Position numbers and translations under genes: made by a program
Part shown: in pieces, positions 16,999-24,830 of the stretch
How the letters are laid out: each line of letters begins with the position of its first letter
How positions within the stretch are numbered: position 1 is the first letter of the stretch
Notes under the pieces: generated by a model
Databases searched by the model: none
Seen by the model: only the letters and a program-made list of their open reading frames with translations
What the model was told of the DNA's origin: nothing
Origin: Nonomuraea polychroma
Lineage (GTDB): Bacteria > Actinomycetota > Actinomycetes > Streptosporangiales > Streptosporangiaceae
Length of the DNA stretch: 64,000 nucleotides
Reading direction: 5' to 3'
Assembly: GCF_004011505.1 (NCBI RefSeq)
Contig: NZ_SAUN01000001.1
Coordinates: forward strand, 7,777,501 to 7,841,500

Positions 16999-17601
16999 AT
17001 GCGGGTTTATCGGGTCACCGGGGCGGCGGGGTTCGTCTGCGCCCTGCTGCTCGTGGTCAATTCGGCCAGGCGGGCCGGGTTCGTGCCGGAGACGGCTCTC
17101 ACGCACGCCATCGCACCGTTCGCGGCGCTCACCGGCTTACTCGCGATCACCGGGATCTATCTGCACATTCGGAGTACGGCTGGCGGTCTCGGGCTCGGCG
17201 GCTACGTGCTCAACTCGGCGGGGCTGGCTGGGGCGTTCGCCATCGAGTACATCCTTCATTTCGTCTTCCCCTACTTGGGCGGCGGCACGGTGAGCGCTCT
17301 GCTGGCCGGGAGCACCGGGCGGGCGTTTCTGGTCACGTCGGTCGTTCTGGTGATCGGGGTGCTGACGTTCAGCGTCGCGGCGGTCCGCAGCCGGGCGATG
17401 CCGGTCGTGGCCGTGGGCCTGTACGCCGCGGGCATGATTCCCGGCTCGCTTCGGAACGTGGTGCCGCTGCCCGTCTATCTGGGTGGGCTGGTGGTGGCGG
17501 CGATCGGGGTCGCATGGATGGCGGCGCACCTCTGGTCCGCGCAGGAAGAGTCCGTCGCGCCCGCCCATGGCGTGAGGAGGGGCGTACGGCCCACCGCTTA
17601 G
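16999..17601 (+). CDS. Small integral membrane protein under TetR control
   Basis: A 200-residue protein with about six hydrophobic segments (for example GAAGFVCALLLVV, APFAALTGLLAITGIYLH, SAGLAGAFAIEYILHFVF and FLVTSVVLVIGVLTFSVAAV). It has no enzymatic motif that I recognise. It is a typical target of a neighbouring TetR regulator, and could be a transporter-like or stress protein. ATG 16999 has GAGAAGGGG upstream. Confidence 0.75.
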   Translation: MRVYRVTGAAGFVCALLLVVNSARRAGFVPETALTHAIAPFAALTGLLAITGIYLHIRSTAGGLGLGGYVLNSAGLAGAFAIEYILHFVFPYLGGGTVSALLAGSTGRAFLVTSVVLVIGVLTFSVAAVRSRAMPVVAVGLYAAGMIPGSLRNVVPLPVYLGGLVVAAIGVAWMAAHLWSAQEESVAPAHGVRRGVRPTA

Positions 17602-17834
17602 GCCTCGCGCTGAAGCACACTCAAGCGGACTCAAGGCGGCGGCCGGCTCCGGGAGCTTACCCGCAAACGTGTGGACGGTGACGGGCGAACGTCCAGCCGG
17701 CGCGCCGCTTCAGACATGTGGGTAATGGCGGGTTGATGTTCGCTGGGCGCGCCATCTTCAGCAGTGCCGGTGGTAGCCGGTTGAACGTCCGCCCAACGTG
17801 AAGCATCCGTCTTGGGCGGGACCGAGAGGGCGCC

Positions 17835-18033
17835 CGGCGGGAGCGTCCGAGGCGGGGGCGTCCGGGTGCGGGCGTGCGGCCGGGGACGTGCGGGGCGGGG
17901 GCATCCGGGCACGGGCGTGCGGCCGGGGCATCCGGGGCGGGAGCGTCCGGGCCGGGGGCATCCGGGGCGGCAGCGTCCGAGGCGGCAGCGTCCGGGCCGG
18001 CAGCGTCCAAGGCGGCAGCGTCCGGGTGGGGGC
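17835..18033. repeat. Degenerate 15-nt minisatellite
   Basis: Roughly a dozen units close to GGCAGCGTCCGGGCC, alternating agcgtcc and gcatcc versions. They are most regular at 17940-18033 and decay toward the left. The DNA can be read as a pentapeptide repeat in several frames, none with a start signal. Confidence 0.8.
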
Positions 18034-18128
18034 TTGGATTCGGCTCAAGAGGGGGCGCGATGGAGGCGTCCATCGTCGAGGACAGGGAGGTTCGAGGCGA
18101 GGCGAGGGGGCGGGTTGTCACGGAATGG

Positions 18129-18162
18129 GAAGAGCCGGGCGCTGGGTTGCGCCCGGCTCTTC
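18129..18162. terminator. Bidirectional terminator
   Basis: A perfect 14-bp inverted repeat (arms 18129-18142 and 18149-18162, 6-base loop), downstream of the small minus-strand gene ending at 18213. Confidence 0.8.
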
Positions 18163-18212
18163 GACTACCTGGCCTCACGGGGAGATCCTGCGCCGGCGGC
18201 AGGATCTCCGCG

Positions 18213-18377
18213 TCAGATCTGCTGGCTCAGGGCCTTGCGGAGGCGGTCGTTGGCCTTCTTGACCTCTCGCCGCGCCCGCTCCACCCGGCTGACGTGCAGG
18301 GCGAGACGTTGCTCCGCCGCCTCCCGGTGGAGGGTTTGTATTCGGTCATTGACCAGGTCATGGATGAGATCAGACAC
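18213..18377 (-). CDS. Small helical protein of unknown function
   Basis: A 54-residue protein rich in Arg, Glu, Leu and Ala, predicted to be one long amphipathic helix or coiled coil (LIHDLVNDRIQTLHREAAE, then RVERARREVKKANDRLRKAL). GTG 18377 is chosen because GAGGAG precedes it by about 9 bases. It lies 73 bases downstream of whiB7 and may be co-transcribed with it. I do not recognise the family. Confidence 0.6.
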   Translation of the reverse strand: MSDLIHDLVNDRIQTLHREAAEQRLALHVSRVERARREVKKANDRLRKALSQQI

Positions 18378-18450
18378 TGTGAGGCTCCTCGTCGGTTGAA
18401 CTCTCATTTGCTTTTCGCTTTCTTGCTCGAAGGTCTCGATGGTGCGGTGT

Positions 18451-18720
18451 TCAGGCAGCGACCGGGTGCTTGCGGGGACGCCCGCGCGGACGCTTGCGGG
18501 GAACGACGGTCCCCCTGAGGATCAGTTCGCCGCCCCAGACGCCCCACGGCTCCTCGCGCTCGAGCGCGCGGTCCAGGCAGGCCTTCTGGATCGGGCAGCC
18601 GCCGCAGAGCGCCTTCGCGAACTCCACGTCCTCCGGCGACTCGGCGAACCACAGGTCAGGGTCGGTACGACAGGGGATCTTGGCTTCGTCGATCAGGTCC
18701 ATGATCGTCTTGGCCCCCAT
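18451..18720 (-). CDS. whiB7: WhiB7/WblC-type iron-sulfur transcription factor
   Basis: An 89-residue redox-sensitive transcription factor that, in its family, activates intrinsic antibiotic-resistance genes with the primary sigma factor. Four cluster-binding cysteines (17, 39, 42, 48) lie in IPCRTD, LCGGCPIQKAC. PWGVWGGEL follows, and the C-terminal AT-hook RPRGRPRK sets WhiB7 apart from other WhiB proteins. ATG 18720 has GGAGAAGC upstream. It is preceded by a long leader with its own open frame and a terminator, as known for whiB7/wblC attenuation. It lies between ubiB-type and uvrD2 genes, as in mycobacteria. Confidence 0.93.
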   Translation of the reverse strand: MGAKTIMDLIDEAKIPCRTDPDLWFAESPEDVEFAKALCGGCPIQKACLDRALEREEPWGVWGGELILRGTVVPRKRPRGRPRKHPVAA

Positions 18721-18797
18721 CTGCTTCTCCTTTTGGTCGATCTTTTTGATCTTGGTCGGGCACCTCGTAGGTGGGTCGGGATCACGGACAAACAAAT

Positions 18798-18829
18798 AGG
18801 CCGCGGATCCGTCTGTGGATCCGCGGCCT
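18798..18829 (-). terminator. Leader terminator (attenuator) before whiB7
   Basis: A perfect 13-bp stem (arms 18798-18810 and 18817-18829, 6-base loop), followed on the minus strand by TATTTGTTTG. It lies between the leader open frame (stop at 18848) and whiB7, so it should end transcription before whiB7 unless an alternative fold forms. Confidence 0.85.
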
Positions 18830-18847
18830 GGGGGCTACTTTCGCCGG

Positions 18848-19111
18848 TCAGGTTATGACCGGTGTATCCCTCCAGGGTTGCGGACCGCACAGTCCACCGT
18901 TGGTGAGCTGGTTGGCCGGCAGTTCGATACGCGCTGCGTAGACGGGAGCGCCCTTCACAGCGGCACCGAAGTGGGCGTGCGCGTAGAAGGCGGCGGCCTG
19001 GCTACGGACAGACTTCTCCTGCCGCAGCTTGGCCGGCCCATCGACGAGCCTCACCGAGTCACGGCACGCGGAAGCGAGCCACTGCGTGGCCGACATCTGA
19101 ATGCTGATCAC
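18848..19111 (-). CDS. Leader open reading frame upstream of whiB7
   Basis: An 87-residue frame starting at GTG 19111, with GGAGGTGA ideally placed before it. It ends 18 bases before the attenuator hairpin. I recognise no domain. Given the known upstream frames in whiB7/wblC leaders, it may act mainly in cis: slowed translation under ribosome-targeting drugs would change leader folding. It is longer than a typical leader peptide, so an independent protein role is possible. Confidence 0.6.
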   Translation of the reverse strand: MISIQMSATQWLASACRDSVRLVDGPAKLRQEKSVRSQAAAFYAHAHFGAAVKGAPVYAARIELPANQLTNGGLCGPQPWRDTPVIT

Positions 19112-19172
19112 CGGGGCTCACCTCCACTCTCTGAGATCGTCGGAACAGGAGTGTCCGACTCGCTTGACCATG

Positions 19173-19210
19173 ACCCTAAACCGGGAACCCGGGAAGGGGC
19201 AACATATTTT
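19173..19210 (-). promoter_or_regulatory. Candidate WhiB7-dependent promoter
   Basis: On the minus strand, AAAATATG is followed by TTGCCC (-35), an 18-base spacer and TAGGGT (-10). An AT-rich patch just above the -35 element is the described preference of WhiB7 promoters, so autoregulation is plausible. Transcription would start about 50 bases before the leader frame. Confidence 0.55.
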
Positions 19211-19238
19211 CGACCTGCGATTTTGTAACTTCGTCGCC

Positions 19239-20108
19239 CTATTTCAGTGGCCGGATCATGGCCTCCTGGACGACGGAGACCACGAGATCGCCCGACGCGG
19301 TGAACATCTCACCACGAGCCAGCCCTCTCGCGCCAGCCGACCACGGCGACTCCTGCGCATAGAGCAGCCAGTCGTCGGCGCGGAACGGGCGGTGGAACCA
19401 CATGGCGTGATCCAGCGAGGCGCCCATGATGTTCGAGACGCCCCAGGCCATGCCGTGCGCCAGCAGGATCGTGTCGACCAGCGTGAAGTCGGAGGCGTAC
19501 GCGGCCAGCACCACGTGCAGGAGCGGGTCGTCCGGCAACTCGGCGTCGTAGCGGAACCACACGTTGGTCTTGGCGCTGCGCAACTCGGGCTTGTCGTACG
19601 CCTCCCAGGTCAGCGGCGTGGCGTGCCGGGAGTCCACCGGCCGGGGCCGCGACAGCCAGTCACGGAATTCCGGGTGGTCGCCGACCAGCTCGAACATGCG
19701 CTCCTGAAAGGTGGGCAGCGTCTCAGGCTCCGGAACGACGGGCATCACGGACGCCTGGTGCTCGGCGCCTTCCTCGGGGATGTGGAACGACGCCGACATC
19801 GTGAAGATCGCCTTGCCATGCTGGACCGCGACCACCCTGCGAGTGGTGAACGAGCGCCCGTCGCGCACGCGCTCCACGTTGTAGACGATCGGGATCGACG
19901 GGTCGCCGGGGCGGATGAAGTAGGCGTGGAGCGAGTGCACGTAGCGGTCGTCGGGGACGGTACGGCCTGCCGCGACCAGGGCCTGCGCCGCCACCTGCCC
20001 GCCGAAGACGCGTTGGATGCGCTCCTCGGGGCTCCTTCCCCGGAAGATGTCCAGCTCGATCTGTTCCAGGTCGAGCAGATCGAGCAGCTCCTTGAGCGCC
20101 TCGTTCAC
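19239..20108 (-). CDS. tesB: Acyl-CoA thioesterase II
   Basis: A 289-residue double-hotdog thioesterase that hydrolyses acyl-CoA to free acid and CoA in the cytoplasm. It shows RVFGGQVAAQALVAA near residue 30, HSLHAYFIRPGD, and in the second half the catalytic-region LAYASDFTLVDT-like VVLAAYASDFTLVDT and GASLDHAMWFHRPFRADDW with the catalytic Asp/His area. GTG 20108 gives the family length. It lies downstream of uvrD2 in the same direction with a 112-base gap. Confidence 0.92.
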   Translation of the reverse strand: MNEALKELLDLLDLEQIELDIFRGRSPEERIQRVFGGQVAAQALVAAGRTVPDDRYVHSLHAYFIRPGDPSIPIVYNVERVRDGRSFTTRRVVAVQHGKAIFTMSASFHIPEEGAEHQASVMPVVPEPETLPTFQERMFELVGDHPEFRDWLSRPRPVDSRHATPLTWEAYDKPELRSAKTNVWFRYDAELPDDPLLHVVLAAYASDFTLVDTILLAHGMAWGVSNIMGASLDHAMWFHRPFRADDWLLYAQESPWSAGARGLARGEMFTASGDLVVSVVQEAMIRPLK

Positions 20109-20220
20109 GTCGCCGTCCCCCTTGTGCCGTCCGGTTCTTGGACAAGTCTGACGTGCCGCCCATTTCATCCCAAACGCGGCCTGGCTTGTCCGATGATTCC
20201 GTGCCGGGATTTCGGAACCG

Positions 20221-22266
20221 TTACGAGCGGCACAGGGACAGGACGGCCGCGCCGTAACGCTCGACCTTGACGCGGCCGATGCCCGCGATCGACAGCAACT
20301 CCTGCTCCGTCGTCGGCGCCCGCTCCGCGATCGCCTGCAGCGTCACGTCCGTGAAGACGACGTACGGCGGGACCTTGGACTCCTTGGCCGTGGCCGTGCG
20401 CCACGCCTTGAGCCGCTCCAGCAGGGCCTCGTCGTAGTCCGCCGGGCAGGTCGCGCACCGGCCCAGCTTCTGCTCCGCCGCCGCCACGAGCGTCTTGGCG
20501 CAGACCCGGCAACTGACGGGCGCGGCCACCGTACGACGCTCGCGAGCGGCCGGCGCCAGGCGCGGCGGAGCGGTTGCGCGGCCGGTGAGTCCGTCGAGGA
20601 ACCGGGACGGGCGGCGGCTCTTGCGCCCGCCAGGTGCGCGGGCAAGTGCCCAGGAGAGCGACAGGTGCTCGCGGGCCCGCGTGATGCCGACATAGAGGAG
20701 GCGGCGTTCCTCCTCGATCTGCTCCGGAGTCTCGGCGTAGATGATCGGGAGCATGCCGTCGGTGAGGCCGACGAGGAACACGGCGTCCCACTCCAGGCCC
20801 TTGGCGGCGTGCAGCGAAGCCAAGGTGACGCCTTCCACCGGCGGGGCGTGCTGCTCGGAGGCCCGGCGTTCGAGCTCGGCGACGTACGTGGGCAGGTCGC
20901 CGCCCTCCGCGGCCATGTCCTCCGCCAGGTCGGCCAGGGCCTTCAGCGACTCCCACTTCTCCCTGGCCTTGCCTCCCCCGGGCGGTGACGGGGTCAGGCC
21001 GACGCCGGCGAGGATGTGGTGCACCTCCGAGGCCAGCGGCTCTCCGGAGGCCGAGCGGGCGGCGCCGCGCAGCAGCACGACCGCCTGCCGGACCTCGGGG
21101 CGCTCGAAAAACCGCTCGGCGCCGCGCACGACGTACGGGATCTCGGCCTTGGACAGCGCCTCCTCGTACGCCTCCGACTGGGAGTTGACCCGGAACAGGA
21201 CCGCGATCTCGCGCGACGGCACCCCCTTGTCGAGCAGTTTCCTGATGGCCCGGGCGACGCCTGCGGCCTCGGCGGGCTCGTCGTCATAATCGGCGAACAC
21301 CGGCTTCGGTCCGTCCGGGCGCTGCGCGAGCAACTCCATGCGGTGCGGCGACTTGCTCTTGGCGATGACCAGGTTGGCGAGGTCCACCACCTGCGGAGTG
21401 GAGCGGTAGTCGCGGACCAGCTTGATGACGGCGGCATGCGGGTGCTCCACCGCGAACCCGGTCAGGTAGCGCGGGCTGGCGCCGGTGAAGGAGTAGATCG
21501 TCTGATTGGGGTCGCCGACCACGCAGATGTCGTCACGTCCGCCGAGCCAGGTGTCGAGCAGGAGCTTCTGCAGCGGGTTGACGTCCTGATATTCGTCGAC
21601 CACGAAATAGCGGTATTGCTGGCGGATCTGCGCCGCCACCTCCTGGTGCTCGGTCATCACGGCCGCGGTCAGCTCCAGGATGGTCTCGAAGTCCACCAGG
21701 TGACGCTCGCGCCGGAGATGCTCGTACGCCTCGTAGAGCCGGGCGATCTCCTCGGCCGCCACGGGCGGCGTGCGGTGCTGCTTGGCCGCGGCGGCGACGT
21801 AGTCCTCCGGGCCGACCTGCGTCACCTTGGCCCACTCGATCTCGGAGGCGATGTCCCGCAACTCGGATCGGTCGGGATTTTTCCGGATCTGGCGGCATGC
21901 CTCTGCCAGCACCGGCAACTTCGACTCGATGACCGACGGCGCCTCGCCGCCGATCACCCGGGGCCAGAAGTAGGTCAACTGGCGCAGCGCGGCGGCGTGG
22001 AAGGTGCGGGCCTGCACGCCGGGCGCCCCCAGTGCGCGCAACCGCTGGCGCAACTCGCCCGCCGCCCGAGTGGTGAACGTCACAGCCAGCACGCCCTGCG
22101 CGTCGACGACCCCGCTGCGTACCGCGTGCGCGATCCTATGGGTGATCGCCCTGGTCTTGCCCGTGCCCGCGCCCGCGAGCACGCACACGGGCCCGCGCAC
22201 GGCCTCGGCCACCGCGCGCTGCTCGGGATCCAGGCCCGTCAGGACGTCGTCCACCACATTCGTCAC
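20221..22266 (-). CDS. uvrD2: ATP-dependent DNA helicase UvrD2
   Basis: A 681-residue superfamily 1 helicase for DNA repair and maintenance. The Walker A loop AGAGTGKT is at residues 31-38; the Walker B region is FVVDEYQDVNPLQ; GDPNQTIYSF, HAAKGLEWDAVFLVG and YVGITRAREHLSLSWA follow. The C-terminus has a CxxC...CxxC element (CRVCAKT, CATC) and an HRDC domain (TEQELLSIAGIGRVKVERYG), the layout of actinobacterial UvrD2. GTG 22266 is chosen; an open frame to 22374 adds non-conserved residues. Confidence 0.93.
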   Translation of the reverse strand: MTNVVDDVLTGLDPEQRAVAEAVRGPVCVLAGAGTGKTRAITHRIAHAVRSGVVDAQGVLAVTFTTRAAGELRQRLRALGAPGVQARTFHAAALRQLTYFWPRVIGGEAPSVIESKLPVLAEACRQIRKNPDRSELRDIASEIEWAKVTQVGPEDYVAAAAKQHRTPPVAAEEIARLYEAYEHLRRERHLVDFETILELTAAVMTEHQEVAAQIRQQYRYFVVDEYQDVNPLQKLLLDTWLGGRDDICVVGDPNQTIYSFTGASPRYLTGFAVEHPHAAVIKLVRDYRSTPQVVDLANLVIAKSKSPHRMELLAQRPDGPKPVFADYDDEPAEAAGVARAIRKLLDKGVPSREIAVLFRVNSQSEAYEEALSKAEIPYVVRGAERFFERPEVRQAVVLLRGAARSASGEPLASEVHHILAGVGLTPSPPGGGKAREKWESLKALADLAEDMAAEGGDLPTYVAELERRASEQHAPPVEGVTLASLHAAKGLEWDAVFLVGLTDGMLPIIYAETPEQIEEERRLLYVGITRAREHLSLSWALARAPGGRKSRRPSRFLDGLTGRATAPPRLAPAARERRTVAAPVSCRVCAKTLVAAAEQKLGRCATCPADYDEALLERLKAWRTATAKESKVPPYVVFTDVTLQAIAERAPTTEQELLSIAGIGRVKVERYGAAVLSLCRS

Positions 22267-22409
22267 CCATTCATCTTCCCAGTACTGGCGGCCTAGGACC
22301 TTATTCTGGCAACATGCCTGCCGGGTTATGTTCCCAGTCAACGAGATGCAAAGAACTGGTCTCTTCCCCCACAATGGGGCCGACCATCTTCATGGGGGAA
22401 AGGAAGGCC

Positions 22410-23315
22410 GTGCGAACTGCGGTTTACGTGGGCGCTCTCGCGCTCGCTGCCGTTGTGCTCACACCCGTCGCCGCGACCGCGACGACAAAGGAGCCCACAC
22501 CCGCCCCTGTCGTGAGCAACCCGGTCAACTCCGACGGGATCGGCGGCCTCAGCGTGGAGACGGTCGCGTACGGCAGCCACCGGCGCCAGCAGATGGACGT
22601 CTGGTGGACGCCCGACGGCATGAAGCGGCCCGGCGTCTTCCTGATCCACGGCGGCTGGTGGTCGAGCGGCGACAAGAGGTACATGAAGGAGATCACCCGT
22701 AGCTACGCCGAGCTCGGCTACACGGTCTTCAACCTCAACTACCGGCTGTCCGGCGACGCGCCCTGGCCCGCGCAGCGCACCGACGCGCTGGCCGCGATCG
22801 CCGCGGCGCGCAAGCAGGCCGACCGGTGGGCGTTCGACCCGAACAATTACGTGCTCGTCGGCTTCTCCGCGGGCGGCCACATCGCGGCGGCCGTCGGCAC
22901 GTACGGCGACGGCATCGGCGGGCTCAAGGGCGTCGTGGGCCTGTCGCCGATCATCTCGCCGCTGCGGGCCTACTCCGACGGGGAAAACACCACCGACCCC
23001 AGCAAGCGCAAGCTCCGCCAGTCGGCGATCCGCCTGGCCGGCGGCTGCGCGCCCAAGGGCAAGTGCTCGCGGGTCTGGGCGAGCATGGAGGTGGCCTGGC
23101 ACGCCAGCCGCCACGACGCGCCGATGTTGTCCGTGCACTCGCAGGACGAGTTCGTGCCGCCGGTGCAGAGCATGCTGGCCAAGCAGATGCTCGGCCAAGT
23201 GGGCGTGCCGGTGACGGTGATCACCCAGCCGGGGACCAACCACAGCGCACCCCTCTACCGCGAGCCCGGTGTGGCCGAGCGCGTGCAGGCATGGATCGCC
23301 GAGCGCATCGGCTAA
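22410..23315 (+). CDS. Secreted alpha/beta hydrolase
   Basis: A 301-residue exported esterase/lipase-like protein. It has an N-terminal signal peptide (AVYVGALALAAVVLTPVAATA), an oxyanion motif LIHGGWW, the nucleophile elbow VGFSAGGH (Ser), and a C-terminal His in NHSAPLY. It resembles BD-FAE/carboxylesterase-type hydrolases. GTG 22410 follows GGGGGAAAGGAAG at good spacing; ATG 22392 is an alternative. It is divergent from uvrD2. The substrate is unknown. Confidence 0.85.
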   Translation: MRTAVYVGALALAAVVLTPVAATATTKEPTPAPVVSNPVNSDGIGGLSVETVAYGSHRRQQMDVWWTPDGMKRPGVFLIHGGWWSSGDKRYMKEITRSYAELGYTVFNLNYRLSGDAPWPAQRTDALAAIAAARKQADRWAFDPNNYVLVGFSAGGHIAAAVGTYGDGIGGLKGVVGLSPIISPLRAYSDGENTTDPSKRKLRQSAIRLAGGCAPKGKCSRVWASMEVAWHASRHDAPMLSVHSQDEFVPPVQSMLAKQMLGQVGVPVTVITQPGTNHSAPLYREPGVAERVQAWIAERIG

Positions 23316-23319
23316 CTCT

Positions 23320-23357
23320 ACGGAGCTCGCGGAGCTCGCGGAGCTCGCGGAGCTTGA
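23320..23357 (+). repeat. 9-nt tandem repeat (CGGAGCTCG)
   Basis: About four copies of the 9-mer CGGAGCTCG lie immediately behind the hydrolase stop. The reverse complement of the same 9-mer is repeated at the start of the second siderophore synthetase (27468-27497). Confidence 0.8.
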
Positions 23358-23427
23358 GGATTAACCGGGCGCTGCGTGTTGTTGCACGGAGCGTCTGTTT
23401 TCCTGACCCTTGGAGGGATCACCCAAC

Positions 23428-23676
23428 ATGGCGCTCACCGTCTACAGCACCACTTGGTGCGGCCCATGCAAGCGGCTCAAGGCCCAGCTGACCCGTGAGG
23501 GCATCAGCTTCCGCGAGGTCGACATCGAGCGCGACCAGTCGGCGGCCGAGTTCGTGATGAGCGTCAACAACGGCAACCAGACCGTGCCGACCGTGGTGAT
23601 CGAGACCCCGAACGGCCGCGTCGTGCGGACGAACCCGTCCGCACTCGAGGTCAAGGCCCTCCTCGAAGCGGCCTGA
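23428..23676 (+). CDS. mrx1: Mycoredoxin (glutaredoxin family)
   Basis: An 82-residue thioredoxin-fold oxidoreductase that, in actinobacteria, reduces mycothiol mixed disulfides. The redox pair is in TTWCGPCKRL (Cys 11 and Cys 14), and the cis-Pro motif is TVPTVVI. ATG 23428 has GGAGGG upstream. The gene lies beside nudC, as in mycobacteria (Rv3198A/Rv3199c). Confidence 0.92.
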   Translation: MALTVYSTTWCGPCKRLKAQLTREGISFREVDIERDQSAAEFVMSVNNGNQTVPTVVIETPNGRVVRTNPSALEVKALLEAA

Positions 23677-23705
23677 TCCCCCGCCTCACCAGCCTGGTCG
23701 CCGCC

Positions 23706-24686
23706 TTACCAGGCGTGGTCGTCGATCAGCTCGCCGCCGTACCACGTCTCGATGAGGCGGCGGGCGATCGACACGGGCGGCGGCAGGCGCAGCTCGCCCG
23801 ACTCCAGCGCCGCCGCAAGCTCCTCACGTGAGTACCAGCGTGCCTCGGCGATCTCCTCCGCGTCCGGCGTGAGCGTCGTCGAGGTCGCCTCGGCGAAGAA
23901 GCCGAGCATGAGGCTGCGCGGGAACGGCCAGGGCTGGCTGCCGAGGTAGCGGGGGTTGACGACGGTGATGCCGACCTCCTCCGCGACCTCGCGTACGACG
24001 GCGTGCTCCAGCGACTCCCCCGGCTCGACGAACCCCGCCAGGATCGACAGGCGTCCCTTCGGCCACTGAGGACCGCGAGCGAGCAGGCAACGGTCCGCCT
24101 TGTCGCGGACCAGCATGATCACGGCGGGGTCGACGCGCGGGAAGTGCTGGCTGCCGTCCTGCGGGCAGACGCGGATGTGGCCGCCTGCCTGGATGGTGGT
24201 GCGGGCGCCGCAGCGCGGGCAGTGCTCGTGAGTCGCATGCCAGGCCTCCAGCGCCACGGCGTAGACCAGCAGGCCCGCGTCCCGATCGCCCAACAGGCCC
24301 CCGACCTGGCGCAGTCCGGCCGCCACCGGCTCGCCGTCGGGGGTGTCGCGCAGCTTCATCGGGATCGTGACGCGGCCGTTGAGCTCGCCCTTGGGCACGC
24401 CGGGCAGTGGCGCGGCCACCGCGAAATAGGAGACTCCGTCCTCCACCCCCAGCAGGTAACGCTGTCCCCGTGGCGCGTCCGCGGGGCTCAAGAGCACCGC
24501 GCTCACCTCGTCACCGGCCCGCCGCACCAGCGTGTGACCGTCGTCGATCACCAGCACCCTGGTCGTGGGGTCGGACCATGCCTGCTCCACCCACTGCTCA
24601 TCGCCACGCAGCGCCGAGGATCTGTCAATGGTGCCGCGCGCGAGAAGCAGCGGTCCGATGAGTTGCTCTTCCGCGGTCATCTCCAC
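23706..24686 (-). CDS. nudC: NAD+ diphosphatase
   Basis: A 326-residue Nudix enzyme that splits NAD(H) to NMN(H) and AMP, and in the family can remove NAD caps from RNA. It contains the zinc element CPRCG...CPQDG, the Nudix box GFVEPGESLEHAVVREVAEEVGI (residues about 215-237), and the diagnostic downstream SQPWPFPRS. GTG 24686 has GGGAGGGGG at good spacing; ATG 24680 and ATG 24710 are alternatives. It is divergent from the iron-regulated siderophore operon. Confidence 0.93.
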   Translation of the reverse strand: MEMTAEEQLIGPLLLARGTIDRSSALRGDEQWVEQAWSDPTTRVLVIDDGHTLVRRAGDEVSAVLLSPADAPRGQRYLLGVEDGVSYFAVAAPLPGVPKGELNGRVTIPMKLRDTPDGEPVAAGLRQVGGLLGDRDAGLLVYAVALEAWHATHEHCPRCGARTTIQAGGHIRVCPQDGSQHFPRVDPAVIMLVRDKADRCLLARGPQWPKGRLSILAGFVEPGESLEHAVVREVAEEVGITVVNPRYLGSQPWPFPRSLMLGFFAEATSTTLTPDAEEIAEARWYSREELAAALESGELRLPPPVSIARRLIETWYGGELIDDHAW

Positions 24687-24791
24687 TGGCCGCCCCCTCC
24701 CAAATCCCATGTCATCCTATGACCTTGCGGTTAGCCCCTGATTAGGGAATCCAGGCCCCGGAACGATCTCCGTACGGCTAGGATCGAGCAG

Positions 24792-24810
24792 TTAGGTTAG
24801 CCTTACCTGA
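24792..24810 (+). promoter_or_regulatory. Iron box (DtxR/IdeR/DmdR operator)
   Basis: TTAGGTTAGCCTTACCTGA matches the 19-bp IdeR/DtxR consensus (TWAGGTWAGSCTWACCTWA) at 18 positions. It sits 20 bases before the start of the siderophore operon, so iron-bound repressor should shut the operon off. Confidence 0.92.
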
Positions 24811-24830
24811 TCCACGGGGGTGCCTTCGCG

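Larger units (their letters stand above)
17602..18212. other. Repeat-rich intergenic region
   Basis: About 600 bases without a believable gene. Bases 17602-17834 show nothing recognisable. A degenerate 15-nt repeat occupies 17835-18033, and a strong bidirectional hairpin lies at 18129-18162. Long frames exist on both strands only because the repeat lacks stops. Confidence 0.65.

Noticed and set aside
17657..18178. Possible pentapeptide or Asp/Ala repeat protein
   Set aside because: Comes from a 15-nt DNA repeat open in several frames on both strands; no ribosome-binding site or conserved part.
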